Shown here: piece after piece, positions 47,582 to 58,303 of the stretch
Layout: each line of letters starts with the position of its first letter
Position numbering within the stretch: the stretch's first letter is position 1
NCBI GenBank assembly: GCA_002221725.1
Contig: NJFT01000039.1
Coordinates: forward strand, 62,001-126,000
DNA length: 64,000 bases
Source: Scedosporium boydii
Lineage: Eukaryota; Ascomycota; Sordariomycetes; Microascales; Microascaceae
Direction: 5' to 3'
Notes under the pieces: model-generated
What the model was told of the DNA's origin: nothing
The model's input: the letters and a program-made list of their open reading frames with translations, nothing else
Databases searched by the model: none
Program-made: the position numbers and the translations under genes

Positions 47582-50500
47582 TGTGAATTGAGAGATTGGT
47601 TCGTAATGTATGTTGTGGCGAAATTGAAGATCAGTTGCCTCGCTTGTAGGTCTTGTTTCGTTTTTCTCTGTTTTCCTCTGGTTATTGAGAGTGGAAAGCT
47701 GGTGTTAAAGTTGAAAGCGAAGAGTATTTATGTTGAGCTGAGTGTCCGGGGCGTGGGATGCAGATAATATACTTCGTAGTTTAGCGTGCAAGCAGCTGTC
47801 CCAAGCTCCCCACACACAAATCGCCACCGCGTCTCGACAGTGGCTGACGGAGAGATTGGGTGTAGTGGATTAGTGGAGTAGTATTACACCACTGTAACAG
47901 TCAGGCGGAGACCGGCCTGCAACCAAACGGACCAGGGGGCGTGGTAAAAAGTGAGCAAAAGCCCGACGCAGAGTCTCGAACAGAACAGGGGTGTGTGCAG
48001 TTTATATTCACGTTCGGAGTACTTCGTAGATTTCTTGGTCCTGAAAGCACACCCCCTAAAAAACAATAAGCCAACGCGACCACAACAGGAAAAGAGGAAG
48101 GAATCTGATGATGGAAAGAGGTTGCAGTGCTGTGCCTCTTCGGAGATTGGTGCTAAGTGTGGAGAAGTGAGACAACCTGGGCGCCACGGCGTGGCTTCTT
48201 TCGGTATGGAGGGATGGTGGTCGTCGCGACGAATGGACAGCGGAGGATCCGGGAAGTGAGATGTTGATGTGCGTACAAAGTAGGAGAGTGTGTGCCCGTG
48301 TGTGTGAGTGAGGGTGGTGGTGGTGGAGGGTACTTTTAAGTATGATGGTGGGGAGGACGAGATGACCCGGACCTCGACTGTGGAACAACAGAGCAACGGC
48401 GGAATGGGGAAAATTATGTTTCGAAAAAATGGTATGCAAAAAATAACAACCGAGACGGAGGGTGGTTGGTGAGAGAGGTATAGGTCTTGATGCTAGAAAC
48501 GAATTACGAAATGGATACGGTGAGAGCGAGGCTTGATCATCTCTAAAACGACTACAATTGATATGGCATATGAAAATAAGGTGCAGGCAGCAGAGGAGTC
48601 GATGAGGTCCGAGTTGAGGAGTCAGAGTGGGGAGGGGAGGTGAGGGGAAGATGGATCAATAAGGGCAACCGTGAATGTAAACTTGCATCGAGAAGAGGGG
48701 CAGACAAGGTCTTTCGCTCGTAAACTAAGCTACACACCGCTAGCGGATCTATCTTCGCAGCTCTTTCCTCTGCCCAATTGACGTCAGCGAGGTGTGGGAG
48801 TCAGGGCGAGAAGGCAAGACAGGACTGTCGGGATGGTGAGAGCCCGAGTCGGCATTTGACGAGCATGGGTCGGCGGTCGTAAGAGACCCGACGATGGCGG
48901 CAAATGGCGGGCAGCGGGGAACAAAACACCAGGCGATTCCTAGTCCGGTAATGCGTCTGACTGTCCTGTCCCAGGTCCCAGGCACCTTGAGGCCTGGGTC
49001 GGTGAACAACCCCCGCTGCAGGCCTGTCCGCTTAGGGGAGTGCAAATCCGAAATGCAAATCCGAAAAATAGGACTAGATCTGTCCACGTGCCAATGTGTG
49101 TGACAGTGTGTCCTCGTGCAAGACATTATAGATTGCACCAAGTCAACAATCAATTGGACTTGGATCGTCCAAAGACAATGCACGAAGCCCGATGTAAACG
49201 ATGTAAGCTGCTACAGTAGTGCTCCTTCCTGACACAATGGGTCCATCCGTGTATTATACCTCGTACGAAGTACTTCGTCTGTCCAGTCCGACTCGAATAA
49301 TTTGAAATGCCATCCAGCTCTCAATTCCCACTTCACAATACTACACTACACCAGAATATGTCGTCGTGTAGCATCTCAACAAATTCATCGATAATGCCTC
49401 TGCCGATTAGTATTAAACACTGCACAACTACAACATAACTAACCCATTAATTGATCGTATTCCTCAAGATGTTACAGGTACGAAGAACTACACATATGCT
49501 CAATGCTCACTTTCCCCTTCTTCCTTTAGGCACGAAGACGTCACAACTCAACTCAATCCCTGTGCGAGAGAAAATGCATGTGATCAACTCACGGGATTCA
49601 ACCCCACAAAAGATGAAGTCCGAAGTGAAATAGTTTACTTCGTCCAGGGGCTGAAATCCACATGTCTGACCGCACTGACAACATTATTCCAGTGGGTTTT
49701 CCCTGCTTCTTTGTGGAGAGCCCAGCCGTTACTAGAGCCCAGCCCACTCGATTGGCAAGGGTAGACGGGAGGAGGCTGGTTGGGCTTCCGAAGTTTGATG
49801 AATCGGTGGATTCGAGTCTCAAATCCTTGGCTACATAACTTAAACCATGGCTAGGACCTTGAATCGTATTTCGTCTGATGTTCTCAGAAATTATTTGGAG
49901 CTCAAACTTGGACAGCCGTTGATATCTATTCGAGCCTCGAGGCTAGAATTTTCATTGAAAACCAACATCAATGCTCTTCAGCTCGGAGTCAAAGAGGGCA
50001 GTACCTGAGCCGGAATTCCTCCACATAAGATGAAGCTTGAGGCCCCACTATCCTTTCCCTACCCCCCTTGAGAAGAGACGACGATGAGGGCAAATATTGG
50101 GGGTCGATGATATCCTCTTCTACACAATCGACCGATACTCACAATGGTTTCAATCACATGAAGGTCGAGAGCTCGTCTAGCTTGTTGTGCGCCGACTTAA
50201 ACTTACAGCGAAACCCACGGCCAATGGAATCGTAGTTACATCTCCTTTCCCAAAATGAGTCGACTCGAGCTCGGAAGGGTCCGAGGATGCTTGGAGTCAT
50301 TCCGACTGCAAACCATGGCGCAGATCTGCACAATAAGCTCGTCCGGTTCGCCATAGCCCGAACAGATCCGGCGCCGACGCTACGCCGCGACCTCTTTGAT
50401 CGGGCTTTAACGAAAATACCCAATCTACCAGGTATACCGGAGCTCGACAGAGAGGATCCTGCCTCTCACATAGACGCTCGCCCCTTTGTGGAGAGAGACG

Positions 50501-50806
50501 TGGCTCTCGAGGCGTGGGGGAAGCCGGCCCGTTGTATTGAGGAGCCACTCCCTCAAAGTGCAGTATGATGTACACCTCGCGCTTTTAAGTGAAAGTACTT
50601 ATTGGCGTAATGGGCCGGCCCCCATAGGTCCTGAGAGGATAATCGAGGGCAAGGAAGAAATGCGTTGAGGAGGTTCTCAGCTCACTGAAAAAAACAGTAG
50701 TCTAGGTTTTTCCAGTTGTAAAAAGGAAGATGCCTATATAAATGGCATTTGTAGATGCAATAGACGATGGACCGTACTCCTATCATAAATATAGACCTAG
50801 GGCCAC
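47582..50806. other. Gene-free region (3.2 kb)
   Basis: No frame shows family resemblance. Contains three TACTTCGTA/TACGAAGTA motifs (47770-47778, 48020-48028 and 49264-49272, the last within the 14-bp palindrome ACGAAGTACTTCGT at 49265-49278) and GT/GGT-rich simple sequence at about 48290-48335. A plus-strand frame at 50287-50568 is weakly coding-like but unrecognised. The promoter of the INSIG gene lies at the left end and the 3' flank of mak11 at the right. Confidence 0.55.
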
Positions 50807-52336
50807 CTATTCTTCATCCTCCTCTCCCTCGTCGTCATCCTCACCCTCACTATCCTCATCCTCCCAATCACCCTCCTCGTCCTCGTCCTCGCTATCTTCA
50901 ACCCCGTCGGGCCTAGGAATCATCTCAAATGCCTCCAGGCATGTAATCCGATTCTGCGTTCCATACACTCCCAACAACTTCCCAATCTCCTTCCCATCGC
51001 CTTTCCCATCTGCCGCCTCCCTAAGCTTCGACGCGCTCAGCTTCCAGACGCGAATCTTGCCATCGCTGCTGCCCCCAATGACATAAAGCGTCTCTCCCTC
51101 GCCGGATCCTCGCCTAAGCACCGTAAAGTCCTTAATACGGGCCGTGACGCCATCCTCCTTACCACCGACGCTCGCAACAAGTTTCGCCGAGGGTAGCTTT
51201 CCATCATCATCGTCGTCCTCGTCCTCATCATCATCATCCTTCTTTTTCTTCTTCTCAGGCGCGACAAGATCCGCCATCCTCGTCGAAAAGAAGGCAACCC
51301 TCCCATCCTCCGTAGAAACAGCCAAAAGCGACCCCTTCCCCTCGCCGAGTGAGACATACGCAATCTCGTGAACCTTCGACCTTACATCCCCCAAGACCTT
51401 GCACCTCGGAACGGCATCCGTCCCAAAAACAACAACACCCCTATCAAACGCCACAGAAAACTCCTCCTCCCCTTCCTCCCCCTGCCCCCAACGAACCTTC
51501 CTCCCCTCTCCAGCCGAATGCTTCCCCTCGCCAACGTCCATCAACAGCTCCTTTCCAAAATTCAACACACCCGCCTTCTTCCCCGTCACCAAATTCCACA
51601 GCCTCATACACCTCTCCCCCTTACTAACGCTAATCATCGTCTTCAGACTCGGATGCACCGCGAAATCATTCACCCCGCTCGGCGTCCCCTGATACGGCGC
51701 CGTATCTCCACTAGGCCTCCCCTTCGCCTTGGCAACGGGCACCTTGATCGACGAGAGCAGGGACCAATCCCTCGTCCTCGTAACCGCAATCGTCGAATCC
51801 TCGCTCGCCGAGAGTAACTTGCCCCTCGTAGGGAACGCCAGGCTCGTTATCGTCGACGCGTGGTGGTGCAGCGTGCCAATCTCGCGGTTCTTGCGGTTCT
51901 CGAGAATCGGGCGCGGCGCCACCTTGGCGAGAAGGTCTTGGTTCTTGCGGCTGGGCGGGTGCGCTGAGAGGCTGTACACGTTTATCTTCTCGTCCGTGCT
52001 GCCCGATACGAGGAAGACTTTTTGGCTTTGCTCCGGTTGGGGTGCTGAGGGGGGGGAGATGGCAAGGCAGCGGATTGCTGTCGTGTGGGCGTTGAAGAGA
52101 AACGTGTCGGCGAAGGAGATTGAGTCGTCGGTGGGATTGATCAGCGCTGTTAGGCCGTGGAGAATTCGATCGTAGGACCCAGCGATGATTTGGATCGTGA
52201 AGGGACTTGCTGGGCTTGAGGCGGCTGCGACATCCTTGGAAGCGGTTGAAGAGTCTGAGGCTCGGGGCTTCTTTGTCGAGATTGGTTTTGTTTCGGGCTC
52301 GCCGTTGGCGGCCTCGTTCCTTTTCCTTTTCGCCAT
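50807..52336 (-). CDS. mak11: WD40 ribosome-assembly factor Mak11 / PAK1IP1
   Basis: Single exon, 509 aa. A basic N-terminus with KRKR and KKPR motifs (probable nuclear signal) is followed by WD40 repeats: GSYDRILHGL, AHTTAIRCLAISPP, GSTDEKINVYSL, HHASTITSLAFP, SEDSTIAVTRTRDWSL, GVNDFAVHPSLKTMISVS, then the family-specific MRLWNLVTGKKAGVLNF. Mak11 (human PAK1IP1) is a nucleolar factor needed for early 60S subunit assembly with the Rlp24/Rpl24 step. An acidic insert (KKKKKDDDDEDEDDDDD) lies within the propeller and the last ~45 residues are nearly all Asp/Glu, longer than in yeast. No intron is needed. The start is the ATG of MAKRKRNEAA. Confidence 0.93.
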   Translation of the reverse strand: MAKRKRNEAANGEPETKPISTKKPRASDSSTASKDVAAASSPASPFTIQIIAGSYDRILHGLTALINPTDDSISFADTFLFNAHTTAIRCLAISPPSAPQPEQSQKVFLVSGSTDEKINVYSLSAHPPSRKNQDLLAKVAPRPILENRKNREIGTLHHHASTITSLAFPTRGKLLSASEDSTIAVTRTRDWSLLSSIKVPVAKAKGRPSGDTAPYQGTPSGVNDFAVHPSLKTMISVSKGERCMRLWNLVTGKKAGVLNFGKELLMDVGEGKHSAGEGRKVRWGQGEEGEEEFSVAFDRGVVVFGTDAVPRCKVLGDVRSKVHEIAYVSLGEGKGSLLAVSTEDGRVAFFSTRMADLVAPEKKKKKDDDDEDEDDDDDGKLPSAKLVASVGGKEDGVTARIKDFTVLRRGSGEGETLYVIGGSSDGKIRVWKLSASKLREAADGKGDGKEIGKLLGVYGTQNRITCLEAFEMIPRPDGVEDSEDEDEEGDWEDEDSEGEDDDEGEEDEE

Positions 52337-52580
52337 GGTCGATTTCGTAGGTTTAAAAAAAGTTATGGTCGAAGAATTTGGGGTATCAAGAATGGTTGCA
52401 GGAATTTGCTGCGGTGGGAGATGGGCGGGAAGTAAGAAAGGAAAAAAAAAAAAAAAATTATTGCTGGTTGCTTATCGATTATCGCTTATCGATAAGCAGC
52501 CGCCCCTCCATCAAAAAGCACCTCACCAACCTCAACTCAAACAGAAACTTGAGGACAGATCGTTCACCTAGGCCCTTTAT

Positions 52581-52857
52581 TACCCCCGACAAGGATCAGA
52601 AATGTTAAATGTGTACTTAGCTAAACTGAATACGGAATGTTCCAGTACTTCAGGTAGATGGATATCTACATAGATCTATATGTATTCATACTTTACCCCT
52701 TGTTCTTGACTACTTGTGTCAATTTTCTTTTCTAGGTATGCTATTTCCTGTGGTATTTCTGTATACTAATTAGTGTATAGAAATACTTTGAACGGTAACA
52801 GTGGCGAGAGTGGATCATTACTTTCGAATTTAACATTTCTGATCCTTGCTGGGGGTA
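52581..52857. mobile_element. MITE-like element, 277 bp, 30-bp terminal inverted repeats
   Basis: The left end (52581-52610, starting TACCCCCGACAAGGATCAGA) and the right end (52828-52857) are inverted copies matching at 28 of 30 positions. Both ends are flanked by TAT (52578-52580 and 52858-52860), a possible 3-bp or TA-type target duplication. The interior has no coding capacity and contains a near-perfect 34-bp palindrome (52759-52792, centred on CTAATTAG). This is the structure of a non-autonomous DNA transposon; the superfamily is not determined. Confidence 0.65.
52759..52792. repeat. 34-bp imperfect palindrome inside the MITE
   Basis: The arms GTATTTCTGTATACTAA and TTAGTGTATAGAAATAC are inverted copies with one mismatched pair region. 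It would form a hairpin in RNA or single-stranded DNA. Confidence 0.7.
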
Positions 52858-53325
52858 TATGACGCCAAAGAAGATGAGCGCAATAACCGAAGTACCTCGG
52901 ATTTATCTCTCAGTAGCTTATCCAATGATACCAAGTATTTAGTCGACGATATTGGAAAGTTTCACTGGGACGGTGAGGTTGACAGATGGAACCAGCATGG
53001 ATCGGATTTGATACGGAGAACGCGACACCGTGTTGGTGTGCCATATATCGGCCCAGTCTCTGGGTGGAATACGTGTGCTTTTTTTCGGTTGTCTAGCAAG
53101 AGGATGATGTCTGCTAGATATATCGACAATTTAGATGCTGCCTGAAGTTTGAGCACGCTGGCGGGGAGAGAGGGAACGTACAACAGAGGGACGTCATTCA
53201 TCTGTTGCCAACCCAAATTCGCATCACATTCACAAACTTCAACCTCGCAGCTTTCAATCTATCGTTTCCGTGCCCCTGTTTTCCAAACCAGCACGATAAC
53301 CACAATTCCCACTACAGCATCAATA

Positions 53326-54733
53326 ATGAAAACGGCTAGAATCAAGGGTACTTGGGCCCTTCTAGGGCTCCTAACATGCGGCCTTCTACGGGCCCAGCTA
53401 GCCACCGGCCAGCTCCAGCGCCCAGAAACCTGCCATTCCTGTGTGTCAAGTTCCGATCGCGAAGAGCTTGCCATCGGCTTTCACTTGGGCCAGTCATATG
53501 GGTGAGTCCTGTGAAGGCCTAAGCGCCGTCTGGTGCTGGTTTTGCCCAACAGTACCCGGCTAAGCTTTCCTGTATTTCTTTATGTTGGACTTTTCTGTTT
53601 ATATTCTAATTATGGCCAGGGTGTCTGTTAATCTCCTCGATAACGGGACCGCCGTTACCTTGGCCAAAGTCCCTGGAAGCCGTAATTACGTTGAATTGAT
53701 AGAGCGGCTCATGGTAACACCGCCGCCTCCGGGCGGTAGGCCGCCTTACGGCCTCGGTGCAATTCTCATTTGGGCAGTGAAGTATGCTCTCGGCTTATCA
53801 CCTCCTCCCAGGGACATGAAAATCCTCGCGGAGCTTATCGAGGAGCTGAAGAGCGCATCTGAAGAGACGCTAGGAAAAAGCCTAGACGGATACGAGGTTT
53901 CCATTACGGCACCTTACCAGGATTACTGGCGGGATCAAAGCTCTTGGGACTCTGATATTAATGATGCTCTTTTACGAAGTGGGCTGAAGCCGTGGTTCCC
54001 TTACACGATGGATCCTGTGTACCTTGATGAAGCGAGGACGACACTTGCTGCGTGTGGACGTTGGCTATGCCAGCCTTTTGAGTGTTTTTACCTTGAGGAC
54101 TACTATGAACTTTCCGATCGAGCCTACTATATCAGGTGAGACTACCTACTCGTGTCTAGCCACCATCCGCTTACGAGCCAATTCTAACCATCGCCGGTGA
54201 CCATGCTACCTGCCAATAGCTTCACCAATAGGTCGCTCTACACAGCTTTTGCGTCAAAGTCATGCTTCTATAAGCAGCCCCTTGAGGACGCTGGGGTTAT
54301 CGACGACCATTTAGGTCTGGACCGATTACAGGACACGCCCCCTGAGAAATTCTGGAGCGCTCTCCGAGAGCGTCTGCACACCCGGTCGAAGGGCTTGCAA
54401 GACTTTTGGTGGCCGGGCAAGGCCAAGTCCCTTGTCGTCGTCGCTGGGGAGGCCGCAAACCATCCGGAGTTTCTATCCATTGTGAAAACCATCTCGGAAG
54501 GGATGCCAAAGGTCATGTTTAATCGGCGTTCACAAATGAGCCCACTGGGTACCGGCGCCGAGCTCGTGATTCCGGAGGATCCCGTCTTGGCCCCTGCTAC
54601 GGGAGCAGCTCTTTGGTCGAGGCTGAAGGTCGAGGCTGGGTCGTACTGCGCGGAGGATGTGGTGTGTTGTCAGCTCTGGAAACCTATGTATCCGGCGACT
54701 TGGGAGACGCCGGGTGAGAAAGACGAACTGTGA
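53326..54733 (+). CDS. Secreted/ER Hsp70-like protein ending in KDEL
   Basis: Three exons: 53326-53501, 53620-54135 and 54220-54733 (introns 118 and 84 bp); 401 aa. The N-terminus has a signal peptide pattern (MKTARIK, then WALLGLLTCGLL). After processing, the first intron joins LAIGFHLGQSYG to VSVNLLDNG, which mimics the first phosphate loop of Hsp70 (IGIDLGTTYSxVxVxxNG). Near the C-terminus SLVVVAGEAANHPEFLSIVK resembles the Hsp70 adenosine loop (VVLVGGSTRIP). Middle parts are strongly diverged, there is no substrate-binding domain, and the length is that of an ATPase domain alone. The last four residues are KDEL, the ER retrieval signal. An ER-lumen actin-fold protein is inferred; several Thr/Gly of the ATP site are altered, so ATPase activity is doubtful. 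No closer family was recognised. Confidence 0.75.
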
Positions 54734-55699
54734 GACACCAGCCTATGCCGGCGCAAACGATGCATAGCTCTCTCTATTGCTGGAATCCCCTTATCAAGCA
54801 CAACTAGGGTATTCATAAATGTTATTACAAGGTAGATAGATATCTTGTTTTCCCAGGCAAAAGTCGTCTCGCACTTCCCCCCGCCCCTTCCTCTATCCGC
54901 CTCCCTACTAAGCGACTAGCCCCTTCCCTGCGCCAATCCCCAAAATTTCCCCCATACTATACTATATATACAAAAACAAGCCAGCGATATGTCACCGAAG
55001 CCAGCTGTCTGACGCAGTCGGTTGGTGACAGCATCCGAAGCTTCCCTGCGGAGGGCTTGGGTTCGATTCCGGTCGTGCCCCAAGTTCTTTTCGGGAGGAT
55101 TAGGAAGCTCGGTCACCAGGGATCTGGTAAAGAAATATCCCGATCAATGGAGATCCCCATCTGGGACTTGTCCCAGTGGTCCAGACGGGAGGCGCGACTG
55201 TAATGGCTAGGGCCCCTTTATTTTTATTAATTTTATTTATTTAATTTTTTTTTTTTTTGAAACTGCCACGAGAGAGCACCTTAACAGGTAGGGAGCAGTG
55301 TGGTCTGAAGAGCTGACATGATGATCTTTTAGAGCTGCCTGTGCCCCCGCTCGCCGTGACCGTGGACAACGATTGCTCTGAAGCAGGACGGCCTGAGAAA
55401 CCAAGCTCCTCGACAGGGTTACCAATATCCTAGCCAAGTGAGGCCGAAATTAGTCTGCATCCTAGTAAAGTCTGCCGACCAAAAGATACCTTCCCGGGTG
55501 AATAAGGAGATCCTAGATGTAAGTGGACGAGTGTAAGCATATTGGCGAGCCCAGGGCGACCAATTCTTCGAAAATACCTATTGCGTAGATCTTGTCCCTG
55601 CCGTGAGCCTGTTTGTCTGCGGGGCGGCCATCATAGTGATAATCCGGAGAATCGAAGGGCCTATCACCGTGGCAGCTTGCCAGTGCCGTTGTTCCGAGG
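54734..55699. other. Intergenic with SINE-like element
   Basis: Contains the tRNA-derived element described at 54985-55258 and otherwise no supported gene. Short frames on either strand are unrecognised. Confidence 0.5.
54985..55258 (+). mobile_element. tRNA-derived SINE-like element
   Basis: An A box (TGACGCAGTCGG, 55010-55021, one mismatch to consensus) and a perfect B box (GGTTCGATTCC, 55060-55070) are spaced 38 bp apart as in tRNA genes. The surrounding sequence cannot fold as a tRNA: the acceptor stem does not pair and only about three of five T-stem pairs form. About 190 bp of unrelated sequence follow and the segment ends in an A/T-rich stretch with T14 (55245-55258). This is the architecture of a Pol III-transcribed SINE. 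Boundaries are approximate and no clear target duplication was found. Confidence 0.45.
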
Positions 55700-56358
55700 T
55701 CACTCGACAGCTGACAAGTCGATTCCCCAGTCCGCGCTTCTCATGGTCCGGATGAGGGTGAGAAGTTCATCGCGGAAATCCGAGGAAAATGTCCAATGAG
55801 AACCCGCTAGGTACGGGCCAACGTCGAAAGAAGCGAACGCTGCCAGTATGTCATGCAGCCTAGATTCCGCCGGCCGCTTTGGCTTGACTATCCAGTCGCC
55901 GAGGACCATCATCGACACAACTCTGCTGCAGACATCTGAGAAGCTCACACTGTCAAATTCTGCTGCCTCTTCGCCTGCAGAACTGTTGTTAAGCCATCTG
56001 CCACTCTCAAGAGTGAGGTAGCCAAAAGATAGTGAAGACAGCAGGGCTCGGGTCTGAGCAAACATTGGGTGTGTGCGACTTCTGTCAAAGGTCTTAAACT
56101 TAAGGTACTGTTTCCTCTGCGACTCAATTTCCCGCAATATCCTGTTTTTAACTTGGCGTAGCGCCAGCATCCTCCTCTCATCTAGTAAAGCTACTGAGTG
56201 TTAGCATTCATTTCCCCTTTATCGAAGAAGTCGCTAACCGCTCATACCGATGATCTCTGAGGGAAGCGAGTTGGCGCGAGAGCTAAGTTGCATCTGGCTG
56301 ATACTGTGTCGTGCCTGCTGTTGAACCATCGCAGATAGTGTCTTGAACTCCAGCCCCA

Positions 56359-56562
56359 TTCTCAACTTCCAGAAGACCCAGAGCCACTGGATTATGTCTT
56401 CATTAAATTCCTCTGGAACCTGAGATAGAAGTACGAGGGTCCAAAGCTCGGCCTGCCCCATTCTCCACTTCCAGAAGACCCAGAGCCACTGGATTGTGTC
56501 TTCATTAAATTCCTCTGGAACCTGAGATAGAAGTGCGCGGGTCCAAAGCTCGGCCTGCCCCA
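56359..56562. repeat. 102-bp tandem duplication
   Basis: Copies 56359-56460 and 56461-56562 are nearly identical. On the minus strand they encode two 34-residue units beginning GQAELWT and ending WVFWK. High identity points to a recent duplication. Confidence 0.95.
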
Positions 56563-56750
56563 AGGGCTGATCGCCGAGTTCTTGCTCATATTTTCAGTTA
56601 GATGCAAATATTCGAGAAGGGTATCCCATTCAACCGTTTGCGGGACCTCAGACGAATCGCCCAGCATGACAGCTTGCAATAAGGAAAAGGACTGTGGGTC
56701 ATCAGATGGTGCTTGTTTGATACGAAATCCATCGCCATTTATAAATTCCC

Positions 56751-56813
56751 CTTCTCCCCCTTCTCCTTCTTCTCCTTCTTCTCCTTCTTATCCTTCTTCT
56801 CCTTCTTCTTCAT
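56751..56813. repeat. 9-bp (TTCTCCTTC)n repeat
   Basis: About seven units; on the minus strand it encodes Glu-Glu-Gly repeats of the decayed gene and contains its premature TAA. Confidence 0.85.
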
Positions 56814-58303
56814 TGTCGCTATTACCAACGCTAGCATTCTCGGCATCAACCTCCGGCCTTTCGGTTTCGGCTTCAGACGCAGACATGTCTCCTTCGTCTT
56901 CCACAAGCGAGTAGCTTAGATTTATTTCGGGAGCGCTCTCGACAGGTGCATGGGGATTTTCGACAACCGTGTGTTGAAGATACGTCTCGATCCCGATCGG
57001 ACCCTCGTCATCCACGGCCTCAACATCCGAAGGATAAGGAGTGCTGGGAGCTGATGTTATATAGTGTTCTAGCTCTTCCGGGCCCTTATCCATGACCTTT
57101 TTCCATTCTTCATCGGACATCGACTCCACAACATCCGCGACATTCCACTCAGGCCGGTTCCCCCCAGTGTCCGGTGGGACTTGGAGTAGCTTTCCGTTAC
57201 GGATGACATGGTCATAGGAGCGTTCTTGTGAACCACCGGCCCGCTCTTGCCCGGCCTCTAGGTTGACTGGAGGCTGCGATACTGGCTCATCTTCGCCGGA
57301 GCTGTCATCGCCAGCATCATCCATGTCGTTGTCGCTTAACTCTTGCTGTATGGAATCCACGAGTACGGAAGAGCCGAGGGTAGTCGGCTCAGTACCGTTG
57401 TAGATCCCAGTCCGGCCTGAAAGTGGGCCAGCTGTAGAGAGGCTCGCATGTACTGCCGCCACCGGATTCTTGCCCTTGTGTCTCCCAGCACTGGGAGAAT
57501 CTTTCTTATGATGTTTTCGTGAAATTTTGCTCCATCTCGGCAATTTAGACTTCAGGTCGGAGAGTTGAGCAAAAGATTCAAGACGAGTTTCGATGCTCGC
57601 TTGACGGAGATTGCTCTCCTCGTGAAGTTTCCTAAGGGCTTCCCCATGACTCACCAGGTCCTTACTTATAGAGTCTAGGACTTCCCCAACAGATTGTTGC
57701 CTATCAGTGCAATGGTGTCAACTAGGATGAAGCGTAGGTTTGCCATACATGCATGGGAAATAGATAATCTTACCATGCGTCCGAACTGTACAAGTGTGCA
57801 AGGACAATCGATGATTGAAGATACGACTGAGCGCTTTCCACGGTCTGTATGAGGCGAGAAACGTCGGGTTTTTTGAAAACAAAGCGGTATGAAAGCAGTC
57901 TCCGTGTAATCCGCTTCTGGCGGCTGGGCTTTGGCTCCTCATCGTTCAGTTGCTCGAATCTGTCTAACAAAGTAGACGCATCGTCTCTGATGACAGAGAG
58001 ACAATCATTGACTAGCTCACAAGCGCATGGCGTTTCCCCTTAACCTCGATGGTAAGGTTGCCAACATGTGGTGACTTGTCAATGATACTCTTAAGGCAAG
58101 CTTGAATCTTCACCATTTGGTTAGCGTACATCATTGCACCGAAGCATTACATCCTCAGTGCATACACCGGCGACTGTGAGCAACCCATCTCGATATCTCT
58201 GCCACTCAGCTGGTGCAGCCTTGGCTTCGGCACGGATTTTGAACACCTTGTAGGCAAATCCCCCTAAGGTAATGACGCTCGCAACCGCGCCAATTTCGGC
58301 CAT

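Larger units (their letters stand above)
52337..53325. other. Intergenic with MITE-like insertion
   Basis: Contains the promoter of mak11 with an A15 run (about 52442-52457), the MITE-like element at 52581-52857 and flanking sequence that resembles 58880-59085. The plus-strand gene for the Hsp70-like protein starts at the right end. Confidence 0.6.
55700..58303 (-). pseudogene. Decayed gene, HeLo/NACHT-type fungal N-terminal domain
   Basis: Exon blocks: 58303-58151, 58107-57774, 57700-56248 and 56190-55700, with good GT-AG introns of 43, 73 and 57 bp. The start MAEIGAVASVITLGGFAYKV and the segment RLLSYRFVFKKPDVSRLIQTV resemble the helical N-terminal domain found on fungal NACHT/HET-type proteins. 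The middle is Ser/Glu-rich; the C-terminal part (LLDERRMLALRQVKNRI onward) is unrecognised. Three lesions break the frame: a 1-bp loss near 58012-58021 (TAG follows), a TAA at 56788-56790 inside a GAAGAAGGA repeat, and a 1-bp loss at the A4 run 56591-56594. Exon lengths become phase-consistent only if exactly one base is missing at each frameshift site, giving an ancestral length near 810 aa. A 102-bp segment is tandemly duplicated at 56359-56562. Assembly error cannot be excluded. Confidence 0.65.

Noticed and set aside
50287..50568. 93-codon plus-strand frame
   Set aside because: Slightly coding-like but no homologous motif, no extension by splicing and no promoter signal; left unannotated.
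55003..55081. Functional tRNA gene
   Set aside because: A and B boxes are present but the acceptor stem does not pair and the T stem has mismatches, so it cannot fold as a cloverleaf.
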